Notes: generated by a model not told the origin, from the sequence alone. A stretch of 64,000 bases of DNA from Massilia varians (GCF_027923905.1 NZ_AP026966.1:744001-808000); one strand, 5' to 3'. Shown: positions 35,577 to 45,791, counted from the first letter of the stretch. Made by a program: numbers and translations.

Positions 35577-37480
35577 GTTGCTTCTTTCTCCAGATCTGCG
35601 GCGAGCTGCTCCGCCATGCCCGCCAGCCGCGCGCGGGTGCCGTCCCAGTCCTGGCGGGTGCCTTCGAAGGCGGCAATCTTCTGTTCCAGGCTGTCGGTGG
35701 CGTCGTGGATGCGCTGGATCGAGGCCTGGCGGTGGCGCAGCTGGTCGCGGTGCTGGCGGATCGCCGTCTCGAGCGGGGCCATGATCACCTTCAGCCAGGC
35801 TTCGGCCTCCAGGTTGGCGGCGCGGAAAACGTGGCGCACGCGCGAGGCGATCGAGTCGAAGAAGCGCTCGAGCAGGGTGGCGCGGCTGGTCATGAGCAGG
35901 GTCGCGGTGCCGAACTGCTTGAGGAACAGCGCTTCCACCTCATCGAGCTCGTGCCGGTAGCGATCGAGCGACAGCGACATCGGGCTGCTCAGGGACAGGC
36001 CGTGCTCGCTTGAAAACTTGCGGACCATGCTGTCCATCATGGCGCCGATCTCGCCGACCTTGCCCGATGACGCGTCCAGGTTGGCCCGCATCGCCTCGAA
36101 ATAGCTGCGCACCGGGGCCCGCATGCCGGTGGCGAAGCGCGCCGCCTGCATGGCCGCGCGTACGGCAATGGTGTGTTCCTGCACGGCGTCCATGCCCAGC
36201 GTCGAGTACAGCTCGGTGGACAGGCGCGCGAACACCGCGCGCGTGCCCTGCAGCTTGAGCAGGCTGGCGTCGAATTCCTTCTTTTCCAGCTCGACGCGGC
36301 GCACCATGTGGGCGATCACGCCCTGGTTCTTGCCGCGCAGGCTTTTCAGTTCCTGCAGCTGCTCGACCAGGTCGCGCATGCGCGCCGCGCCCAGAGCCTG
36401 CCGGCCGGCGGACAAGACCTCGAGGTCCTCGCGCAGCTGGCGCGCGACGATGGCGCGGCGTGCCGGAACCAGGTCGTGGAACAGCGCGGCCTCCAGCAGG
36501 CCCAGGCGGCTTTTCTCGAACAGGGCCATGTCGCCGTTGATCTTGCCGACCAGGGCCTTCTGCGCCGACACCGGGTACACGCGTGCGGCGTCCAGGCCGA
36601 GCAGCTGGGCGGCATCGTGCTGCTGGCGTGCGATTTCGGCCTCGTTCTCCTGCGGCGAGCGCAGTTCGTCCCACATGGCGTCGATCTTGTTCAGTACCGC
36701 CAGCCGTCCGGGGCCGGCGCCGATGTGCGTGCGCCAGACGTCGATGTCGCTCCGGGTGACGCCGGTGTCTGCAGCCAGCACGAACAGCACCGCGTGCGCA
36801 TTCGGGATCAGCTTGAGGGTCAGCTCCGGCTCGGTGCCGATCGCGTTCAGGCCCGGCGTGTCGAGGATTACCAGGCCCTGTTTCAACAGCGGATGCGGCA
36901 GGTTGATGATGGCATGGCGCCAGCGCGGGATCTCGACCGTGCCGTCCGCGCCCAGGCTGGACGCCAGGTCCGGGTCTTCCGGATCCCACAGCCCGTATTC
37001 CTGCGCTTCGGCCGATGACACGCGGCGCGTCTGGCTCACCTGGCGGAAGGCTTCGCTCATGCGCTCCGGAGCGTCGAGCTCGAGCGGCAGCACGGTCCAG
37101 GCAGCGGCGTCCTCACGGAAATCGCTGGTGGACAGGTGCCCGCGCCGGGTCTCGATCGGCAGCAGGCGGATGCAGGGCGGCAGCGCCGCGTCGTACAGCA
37201 GCTCGGTCGGGCACATGGTGGTGCGCCCGGCGCTGGACGGCAGGATGCGCTGGCCGTAGTCGGCGAAGAAGATCGCGTTGATCAGCTCGGTCTTCCCGCG
37301 CGAGAACTCGGCAACAAAAGCCACCGACAGGCGGTCGTCGCGCAGGCGCGCCAGGGCCCGCTCGAGCTGCTGCTCGCCGGCGCCGTCGATCAGCGCGGCC
37401 TCGCGCAGCGCGGCGCCGTAGCCTTCCAGCTGCTCTACGACGGCGGCGCGCCAGGCGCCATACTGTTGAAAATCCTGCAT
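35573..37480 (-). CDS. Bacterial dynamin-like GTPase
   Basis: The 635-residue protein has an N-terminal large GTPase domain: P-loop variant EFSRGKTELIN, switch Thr in TTMCPTEL, DTPGLNAIG (G3), LNKIDAMWD (G4). After residue about 330 there is a long helical region (coiled-coil stretches LVEQLQELKSLRGKNQGV and RDQLRHRQASIQRIHDATDSLEQKIAAFE) as in dynamin stalks. No clear transmembrane helix is seen, so membrane contact would be peripheral. It is translationally coupled to mutY downstream and 19 bp after mutM, an unusual setting that suggests co-expression with oxidative DNA repair. The biological role is not established. Confidence 0.85.
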   Translation of the reverse strand: MQDFQQYGAWRAAVVEQLEGYGAALREAALIDGAGEQQLERALARLRDDRLSVAFVAEFSRGKTELINAIFFADYGQRILPSSAGRTTMCPTELLYDAALPPCIRLLPIETRRGHLSTSDFREDAAAWTVLPLELDAPERMSEAFRQVSQTRRVSSAEAQEYGLWDPEDPDLASSLGADGTVEIPRWRHAIINLPHPLLKQGLVILDTPGLNAIGTEPELTLKLIPNAHAVLFVLAADTGVTRSDIDVWRTHIGAGPGRLAVLNKIDAMWDELRSPQENEAEIARQQHDAAQLLGLDAARVYPVSAQKALVGKINGDMALFEKSRLGLLEAALFHDLVPARRAIVARQLREDLEVLSAGRQALGAARMRDLVEQLQELKSLRGKNQGVIAHMVRRVELEKKEFDASLLKLQGTRAVFARLSTELYSTLGMDAVQEHTIAVRAAMQAARFATGMRAPVRSYFEAMRANLDASSGKVGEIGAMMDSMVRKFSSEHGLSLSSPMSLSLDRYRHELDEVEALFLKQFGTATLLMTSRATLLERFFDSIASRVRHVFRAANLEAEAWLKVIMAPLETAIRQHRDQLRHRQASIQRIHDATDSLEQKIAAFEGTRQDWDGTRARLAGMAEQLAADLEKEAT

Positions 37481-37499
37481 CGTTGTCTAGTCGTTACGT

Positions 37500-38333
37500 T
37501 CAGCGCTGGCACTGCACGCAGTAGAAGGTCGAACGCTGGCCCTGCTTGATCTGGCGGACCGGCGACCCACAGTTGCGGCAGGGAACTCCTGCACGATCAT
37601 AGACGAAATATGTCTGCTGGAAATACCCAGATTGCCCGTTTACCGCAATAAAGTCGCGCAGCGTGCTGCCGCCCTGCACGATGGCGGCCGCCAGGATGTC
37701 CTTGATGGCCTCGGCCAGCCGGTCATAGCGGGCGCGGCTGATGCGCGCGGCCGGCGTCTTCGGGTTGATCCCGGCGCGAAACAGGCTTTCGCAGGCGTAG
37801 ATGTTGCCGACCCCGACCACGATGTCGCCCGCCAGCAGCACCTGCTTGATCGGCGCATTGCGCTTGCGCGTCGCGCGCCACAGGAGTTCGCCCGTAAAAC
37901 CCTCGCCCAGCGGCTCCACGCCCAGGCCGCGCAGCAGCAGGTGCTCCTCCAGTTCGCCCTCGTCCTTGCCATGCCAGAGCACGGCGCCGAAGCGGCGCGG
38001 GTCGTGCAGGCGCAATACCTGCCGGCCCTCCGGGCCGGTCACGACGAGATCGAAGTGGTCATGCTTGCGCGGCTCGATCCCCGGCGGCAGCACGCGCAGG
38101 TGGCCGGACATCCCGAGGTGGACGATCAGGGTGCCGTGCTCGAATTCGATCAGCAGGTACTTGCCGCGGCGGCCGGTAGCAATGATGCGGCGGCCCGCCA
38201 GCAATTCGGACAAACCGGGCGGGAAGGGCCAGCGCAGGCCTTCGCGGCGCAAGACCGCCTGCTCGACGATGCGGCCTTCGATATGGGGCGCGACACCGCG
38301 CCGGGTGACTTCTACTTCTGGCAGTTCAGGCAT
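37500..38333 (-). CDS. mutM: Formamidopyrimidine-DNA glycosylase (Fpg)
   Basis: The protein has 277 residues from ATG 38333 ([12 protein letters not shown], where the Pro becomes the catalytic N-terminal residue after Met removal). It also has [10 protein letters not shown], and a C-terminal zinc finger C-x2-C-x16-C-x2-C (CRNCGSPV...CVQCQR). It excises 8-oxoguanine and formamidopyrimidines and nicks the strand. It is divergent from the TPR lipoprotein gene. Confidence 0.97.
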   Translation of the reverse strand: MPELPEVEVTRRGVAPHIEGRIVEQAVLRREGLRWPFPPGLSELLAGRRIIATGRRGKYLLIEFEHGTLIVHLGMSGHLRVLPPGIEPRKHDHFDLVVTGPEGRQVLRLHDPRRFGAVLWHGKDEGELEEHLLLRGLGVEPLGEGFTGELLWRATRKRNAPIKQVLLAGDIVVGVGNIYACESLFRAGINPKTPAARISRARYDRLAEAIKDILAAAIVQGGSTLRDFIAVNGQSGYFQQTYFVYDRAGVPCRNCGSPVRQIKQGQRSTFYCVQCQR

Positions 38334-38449
38334 TGGGGGTAGGGGAGTGGTGTAAATTCTTAGGCAGCCATTAAGCAAAACGCGCTGCAGTGCACGCGGG
38401 CGCATGCTTGAGCGTAGAATCAGAGACAACATCTCAGAATGGACTTGCC

Positions 38450-40294
38450 TTGAAAAACGCTTTCGTCATTGTAACCCTCTCCAGCATCCTGGCGGCATGC
38501 GCTGTCGCGCCGGGGCAGCAAACCGCACGGCAGGCCGCGCCCGGGGCCGCGAGCGTCACCTCGGACACCCCGCTGGCCGACGCCGAAGCGCAGTCCGGTG
38601 ACGCCGACACCGCGCAGGCGGACGAGGAGGAGCTCGAGGCGAAAGCCCGGGCCGAGGTGGAAGCGCGGCTGCCGAAGGTGGAGCTGACCAGCAGCATGCT
38701 GAACCAGTTACTTAAGGCCGAGTTTGCATTCCGCAAGGGTGACTGGCAGGGCCCGTATCTCACCATGCTGTCGCTGGCCCAGCAGACGCGCGACCCGCGC
38801 CTGGCGCGCCGCGCGGCCGAGATGGCGGTGGCCGCGCGCCAGGCCGACGACACCTTGGCCGCGGTGCGCCTGTGGCGCGAGCTCGACCCGAAGTCGGACG
38901 AGGCAACCCAGTACTTCGTCGGCATGGTGGTCACCTCGGACAATATTGCCGACGTCGAACCGATCTTCGTGGAGCGCCTGAAGGAAGCGCCGCCGGACAA
39001 GCGCGGCGTGTTGCTGTTCCAGATCCAGCAGCTGCTCGGCCGCGCCAAGGACAAGGACGCGGCCAATGCCATGCTCGAGCGCGTCATCGCCCCCTACAAC
39101 AACACCTTTGAAGCGCATATCGTGCGCGCCCAGGCGGCATTGGGGCGCGGCGACAAGGCTGCGGCCCTGGAAGCGGCCAAGGCCGCCCTGGCCGCCAAGC
39201 CGGACTCCGAAATCGCGGTGCTGATGATGGCCCAGGTCATCGAGGACGACGCAAAAATCGCCCCGATGCTGGAAGCCTTCCTGAAAACCCATCCGCAGGC
39301 GCGCGAAGTGCGCGCCGCGCACGCCCGGGTCCTGGTCAACCAGAAGCAGTATCCCGAGGCGCGCGCCCAGTTCGAGACCCTGCTCAAGGGACGTCCGGAC
39401 GATGCCGGCAACCTGTACGCGCTGGGCGTGCTGGCCACCCAGATGAACGACGCCAAGGCTGCCGAAGGCTATTTCACCCGCTTCGTCGAGGTGCTCGGCC
39501 GCAATCCGGAAGACGAGCGCGACCCGACCCGGGCGCTCTTGATCCTGGCCCAGATCGCGGACGAGCGCGGCGATGTCCCGGGCGCACTGGCCTGGCTCGA
39601 CAAGGTGCCGGCCGGCACCGACCCTGAGCTGCTGTTCAGCGCCCAGCTGCGCCGCGCCCAATTGATGGCCAAGCAGGGCGACCTGGCGGGCGGGCGCAAG
39701 CTGCTGGCCCGCCTGAAGCCGGCCGAGCCGGCGCAGCAGGCCCAGGTGGCGGTGACCGAAGTGCAGCTGCTGCGCGACGCCGGCCGTCTGCTGGAAGCCT
39801 ATACGCTGATGGAGACCGCCGCCAAGCGCTTCCCGAAGAACCCGGACCTGCTGTACGACTACGCCCTGCTGGCCGAAAAGATCGGCCGTGTCGAGGTGAT
39901 GGAAAAGCTGCTGCGCGAGGTGATGGCGCTGGCGCCGGACAATCACCATGCCTACAACGCCCTCGGCTATTCGCTGGCCGAACGCAATGTCCGTCTGCAG
40001 GAAGCCTACACCCTGATCGCCAGGGCGCTCGAGATGGCGCCGGGCGACCCCTTCATCATGGACAGCATGGGCTGGGTCCAGTACCGGCTGGGCAAGCTGG
40101 ACGAGGCCGAAAAATACCTGCGCAATGCCTATGCGCTGCGGCGCGACCCGGAAATCGCCGTGCACCTGGGCGAGGTGCTGTTCCAGAAGGGGCAGCAGGC
40201 GGCCGCGCAGGAGTTGTGGCGCGAGGCGCGCGCCAAGGACCCGCAGAACGACACCCTGCGCAGCACGCTGGCGCGCCTGCGCCAGAGCTTGTGA
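38450..40294 (+). CDS. Tetratricopeptide-repeat lipoprotein
   Basis: The protein has 614 residues from TTG 38450, which begins a lipoprotein signal ([15 protein letters not shown]); earlier in-frame starts would bury it. A low-complexity Ala/Asp/Glu segment (residues 25-75) is followed by about a dozen TPR helical pairs through to the C-terminus (for example [22 protein letters not shown]). It is expected to be periplasm-facing in the outer membrane. It is first in a run with lolB and ispE (35 and 5 bp gaps), a conserved betaproteobacterial order. Exact function unknown; envelope assembly scaffolding is a reasonable guess. Confidence 0.88.
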   Translation: MKNAFVIVTLSSILAACAVAPGQQTARQAAPGAASVTSDTPLADAEAQSGDADTAQADEEELEAKARAEVEARLPKVELTSSMLNQLLKAEFAFRKGDWQGPYLTMLSLAQQTRDPRLARRAAEMAVAARQADDTLAAVRLWRELDPKSDEATQYFVGMVVTSDNIADVEPIFVERLKEAPPDKRGVLLFQIQQLLGRAKDKDAANAMLERVIAPYNNTFEAHIVRAQAALGRGDKAAALEAAKAALAAKPDSEIAVLMMAQVIEDDAKIAPMLEAFLKTHPQAREVRAAHARVLVNQKQYPEARAQFETLLKGRPDDAGNLYALGVLATQMNDAKAAEGYFTRFVEVLGRNPEDERDPTRALLILAQIADERGDVPGALAWLDKVPAGTDPELLFSAQLRRAQLMAKQGDLAGGRKLLARLKPAEPAQQAQVAVTEVQLLRDAGRLLEAYTLMETAAKRFPKNPDLLYDYALLAEKIGRVEVMEKLLREVMALAPDNHHAYNALGYSLAERNVRLQEAYTLIARALEMAPGDPFIMDSMGWVQYRLGKLDEAEKYLRNAYALRRDPEIAVHLGEVLFQKGQQAAAQELWREARAKDPQNDTLRSTLARLRQSL

Positions 40295-40329
40295 AATAAT
40301 CCAGGTTTTCGATCCTGCCCCATTTGCCG

Positions 40330-40926
40330 ATGCCGATTACCCGACGCCTGTTCCTGTTCGCCTGCGCTGCCATCCTTGCCGGCTGTGCCACTACCAGCTC
40401 CAACGTCGCCACCGTGGGCGCCTACCGCGACAGCATCGACCTGAGCGGCCGCTTGTCGGTGAACTACCAGAAGGAGGGCAGGCAGGAATCCCTGACCGGC
40501 AATTACGACTGGACACAGCGTCCGGGCCGCGTCGACGTCACGCTGGCCAACCCGCTGGGCCAGACCATTGCCACCATTGAAGTCACGCCGAAATCCGCAA
40601 CGCTGACCCAGTCGGGCCGCGCGCCGGTGAGCGAAGCCGATATCGACACGCTGACCCAGCGCACCCTGGGCTGGCCGCTGCCGGTGGCCGGGCTGCGCGA
40701 CTGGCTGCAGGGCTATGCCGTGGACGGCCAGGGCCAGCGCTTCGTCGCCTCGCCAGCGCGCAACGAGGTCCTTACCAGGGATGGCTGGCGCTTGCGCTTC
40801 GTCGAGTGGCAAGACCCGAACGCTGCCCAGCCAGCGCCGCGCGTGATCCATGCCGAGCGCGCCGCGGCGGGAGACATCCAGGACCTGCAGATCCGTATCG
40901 TCGTCAATCCGGCAGGGCAGGGATAA
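40330..40926 (+). CDS. lolB: Outer-membrane lipoprotein receptor LolB
   Basis: The 198-residue protein has lipobox ILAGC and the LolB beta-sandwich pattern (IDLSGRLSVNYQKEGRQESLTGNYDWTQRPGRVDVTL; NPLGQTIATIEV; LGWPLPVAGLRDWLQG). It receives lipoproteins from LolA and inserts them into the outer membrane. It sits between the TPR lipoprotein and ispE, its usual place. Confidence 0.94.
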   Translation: MPITRRLFLFACAAILAGCATTSSNVATVGAYRDSIDLSGRLSVNYQKEGRQESLTGNYDWTQRPGRVDVTLANPLGQTIATIEVTPKSATLTQSGRAPVSEADIDTLTQRTLGWPLPVAGLRDWLQGYAVDGQGQRFVASPARNEVLTRDGWRLRFVEWQDPNAAQPAPRVIHAERAAAGDIQDLQIRIVVNPAGQG

Positions 40927-40931
40927 GATTC

Positions 40932-41825
40932 ATGCGTTCGCTTCACCATTGCCTGGCTCCGGCCAAGCTCAACCTGTTCCTGCACGTCACCGGCCGCCGC
41001 GCCGACGGCTACCACCTGCTGCAAAGCGTGTTCCAGCTGATCGACCACGGCGACACCCTGCATTTCGATCTGCGCGACGATGAACGCATCGTGCGCAAGA
41101 CCGAGGTGCCGGGCGTGCCGCCGGACCAGGACCTGATCGTGCGCGCGCTGCGCCTGCTGCAGAAGGAATATGCGCGCCGCCATGGCCGCCTGCCGCCGGG
41201 CATCGAGGTCGCGATCGAGAAGGTCCTGCCGATGGGCGGCGGGCTGGGCGGTGGCTCCTCGGATGCCGCGACCGCGCTGATGGCGGCCAACCACCTGTGG
41301 CGGGCCGGGTTGACGCAACAGGAACTGATGGACCTGGGGTTGCCGCTCGGCGCCGACATTCCCTTCTTCCTGTTCGGCGAGACCGCGTTTGTGGAAGGGG
41401 TGGGCGAAGCCCTGCGCGCGGTACCCGGCCCGGACTGCTGGTACGTGGTGCTGGAGCCGGGCGTTACGGTGCCTACCCCGGCAATTTTTTCCGCGCACGA
41501 TTTGACGCGGGATACGAAGCCCGTTACAATAGCGGACTTTTCCAGCAGCCTCGCTGTTTCAGGCAAGCAGATTGGCTTCGGGAAAAATGATTTGCAGGAC
41601 GTGGCTGAGCGCCTGTTCCCGCCGGTAGCAGAGGCGGTGAAATGGTTGAGCGGTTACGGCGATGCCAGGATGACTGGCTCGGGGGCATGTGTGTTTTGTG
41701 CCTTCTCCGGCGAGCGCGAAGCGGACCAGGTTCTGGCACAAGTGCCGGCACGGTGGAAAGCATGGAAAGCGCATTCGCTGACGAGCCACCCGATGAAATC
41801 GCTCTTGCAAATCAACGAGTTGTAG
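40932..41825 (+). CDS. ispE: 4-diphosphocytidyl-2-C-methyl-D-erythritol kinase
   Basis: The 297-residue GHMP kinase of the MEP isoprenoid pathway has AKLNLFLHVTGRRADGYH at the N-terminus, the ATP loop PMGGGLGGGSSDAAT and the C-terminal TGSGACVFCAF. It phosphorylates CDP-ME. ATG 40932 is 5 bp past the lolB stop. Confidence 0.97.
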   Translation: MRSLHHCLAPAKLNLFLHVTGRRADGYHLLQSVFQLIDHGDTLHFDLRDDERIVRKTEVPGVPPDQDLIVRALRLLQKEYARRHGRLPPGIEVAIEKVLPMGGGLGGGSSDAATALMAANHLWRAGLTQQELMDLGLPLGADIPFFLFGETAFVEGVGEALRAVPGPDCWYVVLEPGVTVPTPAIFSAHDLTRDTKPVTIADFSSSLAVSGKQIGFGKNDLQDVAERLFPPVAEAVKWLSGYGDARMTGSGACVFCAFSGEREADQVLAQVPARWKAWKAHSLTSHPMKSLLQINEL

Positions 41826-41834
41826 AATAAAATT

Positions 41835-41863
41835 TTGCCTGTCGCGACGTTAGACGTTAAAAT
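41835..41863 (+). promoter_or_regulatory. Sigma-70 promoter for tRNA-Gln
   Basis: TTGCCT and TAAAAT are separated by 17 bp, placing the start point near 41870, about 28 bp before the tRNA. It matches the consensus 4/6 and 5/6. It lies directly after the ispE stop. Confidence 0.6.
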
Positions 41864-41897
41864 ACGTAGAATGTAACGGCAAGCAGTTCAGTCGTGT

Positions 41898-41974
41898 AGG
41901 GGAATCGCCAAGTTGGTTAAGGCACCGGATTTTGATTCCGGCATTCCAAGGTTCGAATCCTTGTTCCCCTGCCA
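41898..41974 (+). tRNA. tRNA-Gln (anticodon TTG)
   Basis: A full cloverleaf is visible: acceptor AGGGGAA/TTCCCCT, anticodon stem CCGGA/TCCGG around loop TTTTGAT (anticodon TTG), T loop GTTCGAATC, and encoded 3' CCA after discriminator G. No integrated element sits at its 3' end. Confidence 0.96.
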
Positions 41975-42051
41975 AAGTTTTCCCGGCTGTCGAGGCATGA
42001 TCCTCCAGCGGGATAGACAGCGGTGCAGCGTTCGGCCTGCATCCATAAGCT

Positions 42052-42082
42052 AATCAGCCGGTTCATCCGGCTGATTGTTTTT
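42052..42082 (+). terminator. Intrinsic terminator after tRNA-Gln
   Basis: AATCAGCCGG/CCGGCTGATT, perfect 10-bp stem, TTCAT loop, followed by GTTTTT. It separates the tRNA transcript from prs. Confidence 0.88.
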
Positions 42083-42117
42083 CCAGTATCAACAACGCAT
42101 ATCTTGGGACTCCCTCC

Positions 42118-43068
42118 ATGGCTTACGAAAACCTGATGGTTTTTACCGGCAACGCTAATCCGGCACTAGCAGAGGGGGTCGCCAAAAACCTCGGCATTCC
42201 ACTCGGCAAAGCAGTCGTTTCGAAGTTCTCGGACGGCGAAGTCATGGTCGAAATCAACGAGAACGTGCGCGGCAAGGATGTCTTCGTCCTGCAGTCGACC
42301 TGCGCACCGACCAACGACAACCTGATGGAAATCATCCTGATGGTCGACGCGCTCAAGCGCGCATCGGCAGGCCGCATCACCGCCGCCATCCCTTACTTCG
42401 GCTACGCCCGCCAGGACCGCCGCCCGCGCTCGGCGCGCGTGGCGATCTCGGCCAAGGTCGTCGCTAACATGCTGGAAGAAGCCGGCGTCGAGCGCGTCCT
42501 GATCATGGACCTGCACGCCGACCAGATCCAGGGTTTCTTCGACATCCCGGTCGACAACATCTACGCATCGCCGATCCTGCTGGGTGACCTGCAGAAGCGC
42601 AACTACGACGACCTGCTGGTCGTGTCGCCGGACGTCGGCGGCGTGGTGCGCGCCCGTGCACTGGCCAAGCGCCTCGGCTGCGACCTGGCGATCATCGACA
42701 AGCGCCGCCCGAAGGCGAACGTGTCGGAAGTCATGAACATCATCGGTGAAGTCGAAGGCCGCAACTGCGTGATCATGGACGACATGGTCGACACCGCCGG
42801 CACGCTGTGCAAGGCCGCCGAAGTGCTGAAAGAGCGCGGCGCGAAGAAAGTCGTTGCTTACTGCACGCACCCGGTCCTGTCGGGTCCGGCAATTGAACGC
42901 ATCCAGAATTCCCCGCTCGACGAGCTGGTCGTCACCGACACCATCCCGCTGAGCGAAGCCGGCGCCGCTTGCACCAAGATCCGCCAGCTGACCTGCGCAC
43001 CGCTGCTGGCCGAGACCTTCAAGCGGATCGTCAAGGGCGACTCGGTCATCTCGCTGTTCGTCGATTAA
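42118..43068 (+). CDS. prs: Ribose-phosphate pyrophosphokinase
   Basis: The 316-residue enzyme makes PRPP from ribose-5-phosphate and ATP. The signature is present: [27 protein letters not shown], and the PRPP loop [16 protein letters not shown] 42118 is the start. It is followed by rplY, the common arrangement. Confidence 0.98.
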   Translation: MAYENLMVFTGNANPALAEGVAKNLGIPLGKAVVSKFSDGEVMVEINENVRGKDVFVLQSTCAPTNDNLMEIILMVDALKRASAGRITAAIPYFGYARQDRRPRSARVAISAKVVANMLEEAGVERVLIMDLHADQIQGFFDIPVDNIYASPILLGDLQKRNYDDLLVVSPDVGGVVRARALAKRLGCDLAIIDKRRPKANVSEVMNIIGEVEGRNCVIMDDMVDTAGTLCKAAEVLKERGAKKVVAYCTHPVLSGPAIERIQNSPLDELVVTDTIPLSEAGAACTKIRQLTCAPLLAETFKRIVKGDSVISLFVD

Positions 43069-43093
43069 GCAACACTGCACCGTTTTTCGCGGC

Positions 43094-43291
43094 GCGCCTG
43101 GCTGACACGGCCGGCGCGCCGTTGTAACATCTTGGGTTTGGTCGTTCGGACGCCGCATGGCGTCCGCCCACAAGTATCTTGAGCGCGCAGCATGGCGCTT
43201 GTTCACGACTGCCCTGGTCGCGGGGTGGTCACCACTGGGTTACCGGGTCGGGAATTCCCGGCATTCGGACCCGTTTATTTTGGAGTTTCAC
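43094..43291 (+). promoter_or_regulatory. Structured prs-rplY intergenic leader
   Basis: It holds a GGCGCGCC...GGCGCGCC hairpin (43097-43123 area) that may attenuate prs. Closer to rplY is a cluster of dyads: GTGGTCACCAC, CGGGAATTCCCG (43249-43260) nested inside CGGGTC/GACCCG (43244-43273). These end 7 bp before the TGGAG ribosome site of rplY. A ribosomal-protein leader is possible; the RNA fold is my inference. Confidence 0.35.
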
Positions 43292-43879
43292 ATGAAAGTA
43301 GTCGCATTCAACCGCACTCAGCAGGGGACCGGAGCGAGCCGCCGCCTGCGCAACGCTGGCCAGACCCCGGGCATCATCTACGGTGGCGCCGAAGCCCCGC
43401 AACTGATCGCTCTGGATGGCAACGCGCTGTTCCACGCGCTCAAGAAAGAAGCTTTCCACGGTTCGGTCTTGGACCTCGACATCGAAGGCAAGACCCAGCA
43501 AGTCCTGCTGCGCGACTTCCAGATGCACGCATACAAGCAACTGGTCCTGCACGCTGACTTCCAGCGCGTCGACGCATCGAAGCCGATCCACACCAAGGTC
43601 TCCCTGCACTTCGTCAACGCCGACATCTCGCCGGCCGTCAAGCTGAGCAGCGCTGTGATCTCGCACGTCGCCAACGAACTGGAAGTGGCTTGCCTGCCGG
43701 GCAAACTGCCGGAGTTCATCGAAGTCGACCTGAGCAAGCTGGAAGCCGGCCAGTCGGTCCACGTGAACGACCTGACCCTGCCGGAAGGCGTGACCGCGCT
43801 GACCCACGGCCAGAACCTGACCCTGGTGACCACCTCGATCCCGCGTGGCGCAGCATCGGCTGAAGCCGCTGCCGAGTAA
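43292..43879 (+). CDS. rplY: 50S ribosomal protein L25 (general stress protein Ctc form)
   Basis: The 195-residue two-domain form has the N-terminal 5S-rRNA-binding L25 domain ([26 protein letters not shown]) plus the TL5/Ctc C-terminal domain (from about residue 95). The C-terminal extension ends Ala-rich ([10 protein letters not shown]). It starts at ATG 43292 with TGGAG 7 bp upstream; longer in-frame starts run through the dyad cluster. Confidence 0.96.
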   Translation: MKVVAFNRTQQGTGASRRLRNAGQTPGIIYGGAEAPQLIALDGNALFHALKKEAFHGSVLDLDIEGKTQQVLLRDFQMHAYKQLVLHADFQRVDASKPIHTKVSLHFVNADISPAVKLSSAVISHVANELEVACLPGKLPEFIEVDLSKLEAGQSVHVNDLTLPEGVTALTHGQNLTLVTTSIPRGAASAEAAAE

Positions 43880-43920
43880 TACCTTTCCTTGCCAGCCGCT
43901 ACGCGGCTTGCTGGAATCGA

Positions 43921-43953
43921 AAACCCGCCGTGGCGTGCCCGGCGGGTTTTTTG
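43921..43953 (+). terminator. Intrinsic terminator after rplY
   Basis: AACCCGCCG and CGGCGGGTT arms around a 9-base loop, then TTTTTT. It also lies just beyond the stop of the convergent lpxD. Confidence 0.9.
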
Positions 43954-43955
43954 TT

Positions 43956-45005
43956 TTACTTTTCCCCAGCCAGCGCTCGCACCGCTTTCTCCAGGGCCCG
44001 GACTTTCTCGCGCATGCTGGACAGCTTGCGCACGAGCACGGCGATGCGTTCCCAGTCGGCGTTCCTGGCGACGGGAAAATAGCCCGTGTACCGGCCAGGT
44101 TCGGTAATGGAGTTCGGCACCATCGTGGCGGCCGTGATATGCACGTTGTCGACGATCTCGATGTGCCCGTTGATCATGGCCGCGCCGCCGAAGGTGCAAT
44201 GCCGGCCGATCCTGGCGCTGCCGGCGACGCCGACGCAGCCGGCCATGGCCGTGTGGGCGCCGATGTGGCAGTTGTGGCCAATCTGGATCTGGTTGTCGAG
44301 CTTGACCCCGTCCTCGATCACGGTATCGTCGAGCGCACCGCGGTCGACCGTCGTATTCGAACCGATGTCGACGTCGTCGCCGATGACGACGCGGCCGGTC
44401 TGCGGAATCTTGATGTATACGCCGTCTTCTACGGCGAAGCCGAAACCGTCACCGCCGATGACTGCTCCCGAATGGATGATGCCGCGCGCGCCGATAACGC
44501 AGCGCGCATGGAAGCTCACGTTGGCGAACAGATGGGTGCCTTCGCCGATGACCGCCTCGCGCCCGATGTAGCAGCCGGCATCGACGGCCGCGCCGGCCTT
44601 GATGACGGCACCTGCCTCGACCGTCACGTGCGGGCCGATATGGGCCGTGGGATCGACCTGCGCAGTGGCGTGTACCGCCGCCGTCGGATGAATGCCCGGT
44701 TCGGCTGACGGCAAGTGTGCAGAATCGAAGTACTGCGCCGTCCGGGCGAAGTAGGCATAGGGATTGGCGGTGACGATGCGCGCGCCCGAGAAGGCGGCGG
44801 CCACCTCGGGTTCGTCCGCGGGCGAGAGGATCAGCGCCGCGGCGTGGCTGTGCGCGGCCAGCGCGCGCAGCTTGCTGTTGCTGAGAAAACTGATGTCCGA
44901 GGCGCCGGCACGGTCCAGCGGGGTGATCGCCGTGACTTCGATGTCGGCATCGCCCTCCAGTCGTCCGCCGAAACGTTCAACCAGCTCGCCTAATCGGGTT
45001 CCCAT
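43956..45005 (-). CDS. lpxD: UDP-3-O-acylglucosamine N-acyltransferase (LpxD), detached copy
   Basis: The 349-residue protein has an N-terminal uridine-binding domain (about 1-100) and a left-handed beta-helix of hexapeptide repeats (TAAVHATAQVDPTAHIGPHV onward). The catalytic His region is DNQIQIGHNCHIGAHTAM, and a C-terminal helix ends in a coiled coil. It adds the N-linked 3-hydroxyacyl chain in lipid A synthesis. It is normally found in skp-lpxD-fabZ-lpxA; here it is alone, inserted on the opposite strand between rplY and pth. It may be the only copy relocated or a second paralogue. Confidence 0.92.
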   Translation of the reverse strand: MGTRLGELVERFGGRLEGDADIEVTAITPLDRAGASDISFLSNSKLRALAAHSHAAALILSPADEPEVAAAFSGARIVTANPYAYFARTAQYFDSAHLPSAEPGIHPTAAVHATAQVDPTAHIGPHVTVEAGAVIKAGAAVDAGCYIGREAVIGEGTHLFANVSFHARCVIGARGIIHSGAVIGGDGFGFAVEDGVYIKIPQTGRVVIGDDVDIGSNTTVDRGALDDTVIEDGVKLDNQIQIGHNCHIGAHTAMAGCVGVAGSARIGRHCTFGGAAMINGHIEIVDNVHITAATMVPNSITEPGRYTGYFPVARNADWERIAVLVRKLSSMREKVRALEKAVRALAGEK

Positions 45006-45181
45006 GTTGTCCCCTCACGTCGGTCTTGTCGGTGGAACTGTTCAGGTGCCAGACTTGGACAAGTCTTCCGGATGGGCGGTTCCCGGCCGTGCGAACGCCC
45101 GTCCCCGCACCGGGTCACGGCGCTTGCCTCGGCGTTTTTCAGCGATAATCCTGTTTTTCCTAGAATCAAAGTAGACAGCGC

Positions 45182-45766
45182 ATGTCCATCCGTCTGATCG
45201 TCGGCCTCGGCAACCCGGGCCCGGAATACGAACAAACCCGCCACAACGCCGGCTTCTGGCTGGTCGACAACCTCGCCAATTCGCTGCCGGGCTGCCGCCT
45301 GCAGCGCGAATCGCGCTTCAACGCGATGGTGGCGAAGACCCGGATCGCGGGCAATGAAGTCTGGCTGCTGGAACCGCTGACCTACATGAACCGCTCCGGC
45401 CAGTCGGTCGGCGCGCTGGCGCGCTTTTATAAAATCAATCCGGACGAAGTGCTGGTCGTGCACGACGAGCTCGACCTGCTGCCGGGCGTGGCCAAGCTGA
45501 AAAAGGGCGGCTCTTCCGGCGGGCACAATGGCCTGAAGGACATCACGTCAAGCCTCGGCACCCAGGAATACTGGCGCCTGCGCCTTGGCATCGGTCACCC
45601 GCGCAGCCTGAACCTGCAGCAGGGCGTGGCCGACTTCGTGCTGCACCGTCCGCGCCGCGAAGAGCAGACCCTGATCGAGGAATCGATCGACAAGGCCCTG
45701 CGCGTCATTCCGCTGTGCTGCGAAGGCAAGATGGACGTGGCGACGATGCAGCTGCATACCGCCTGA
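45182..45766 (+). CDS. pth: Peptidyl-tRNA hydrolase
   Basis: The 194-residue enzyme recycles peptidyl-tRNA. It has [19 protein letters not shown] with the catalytic His, [18 protein letters not shown] and GHNGLKDI. It is separated from rplY by the inverted lpxD, breaking the usual rplY-pth pairing. Confidence 0.97.
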   Translation: MSIRLIVGLGNPGPEYEQTRHNAGFWLVDNLANSLPGCRLQRESRFNAMVAKTRIAGNEVWLLEPLTYMNRSGQSVGALARFYKINPDEVLVVHDELDLLPGVAKLKKGGSSGGHNGLKDITSSLGTQEYWRLRLGIGHPRSLNLQQGVADFVLHRPRREEQTLIEESIDKALRVIPLCCEGKMDVATMQLHTA

Positions 45767-45791
45767 GCATGCACCCGGCAGGCGTTCCGCG

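Noticed and set aside
41898..41974. tRNA-Gln as the attachment site of the mobile region
   Set aside because: The gene is intact, followed by its own terminator and prs, and lies 9 kb from the integrase with backbone genes between.
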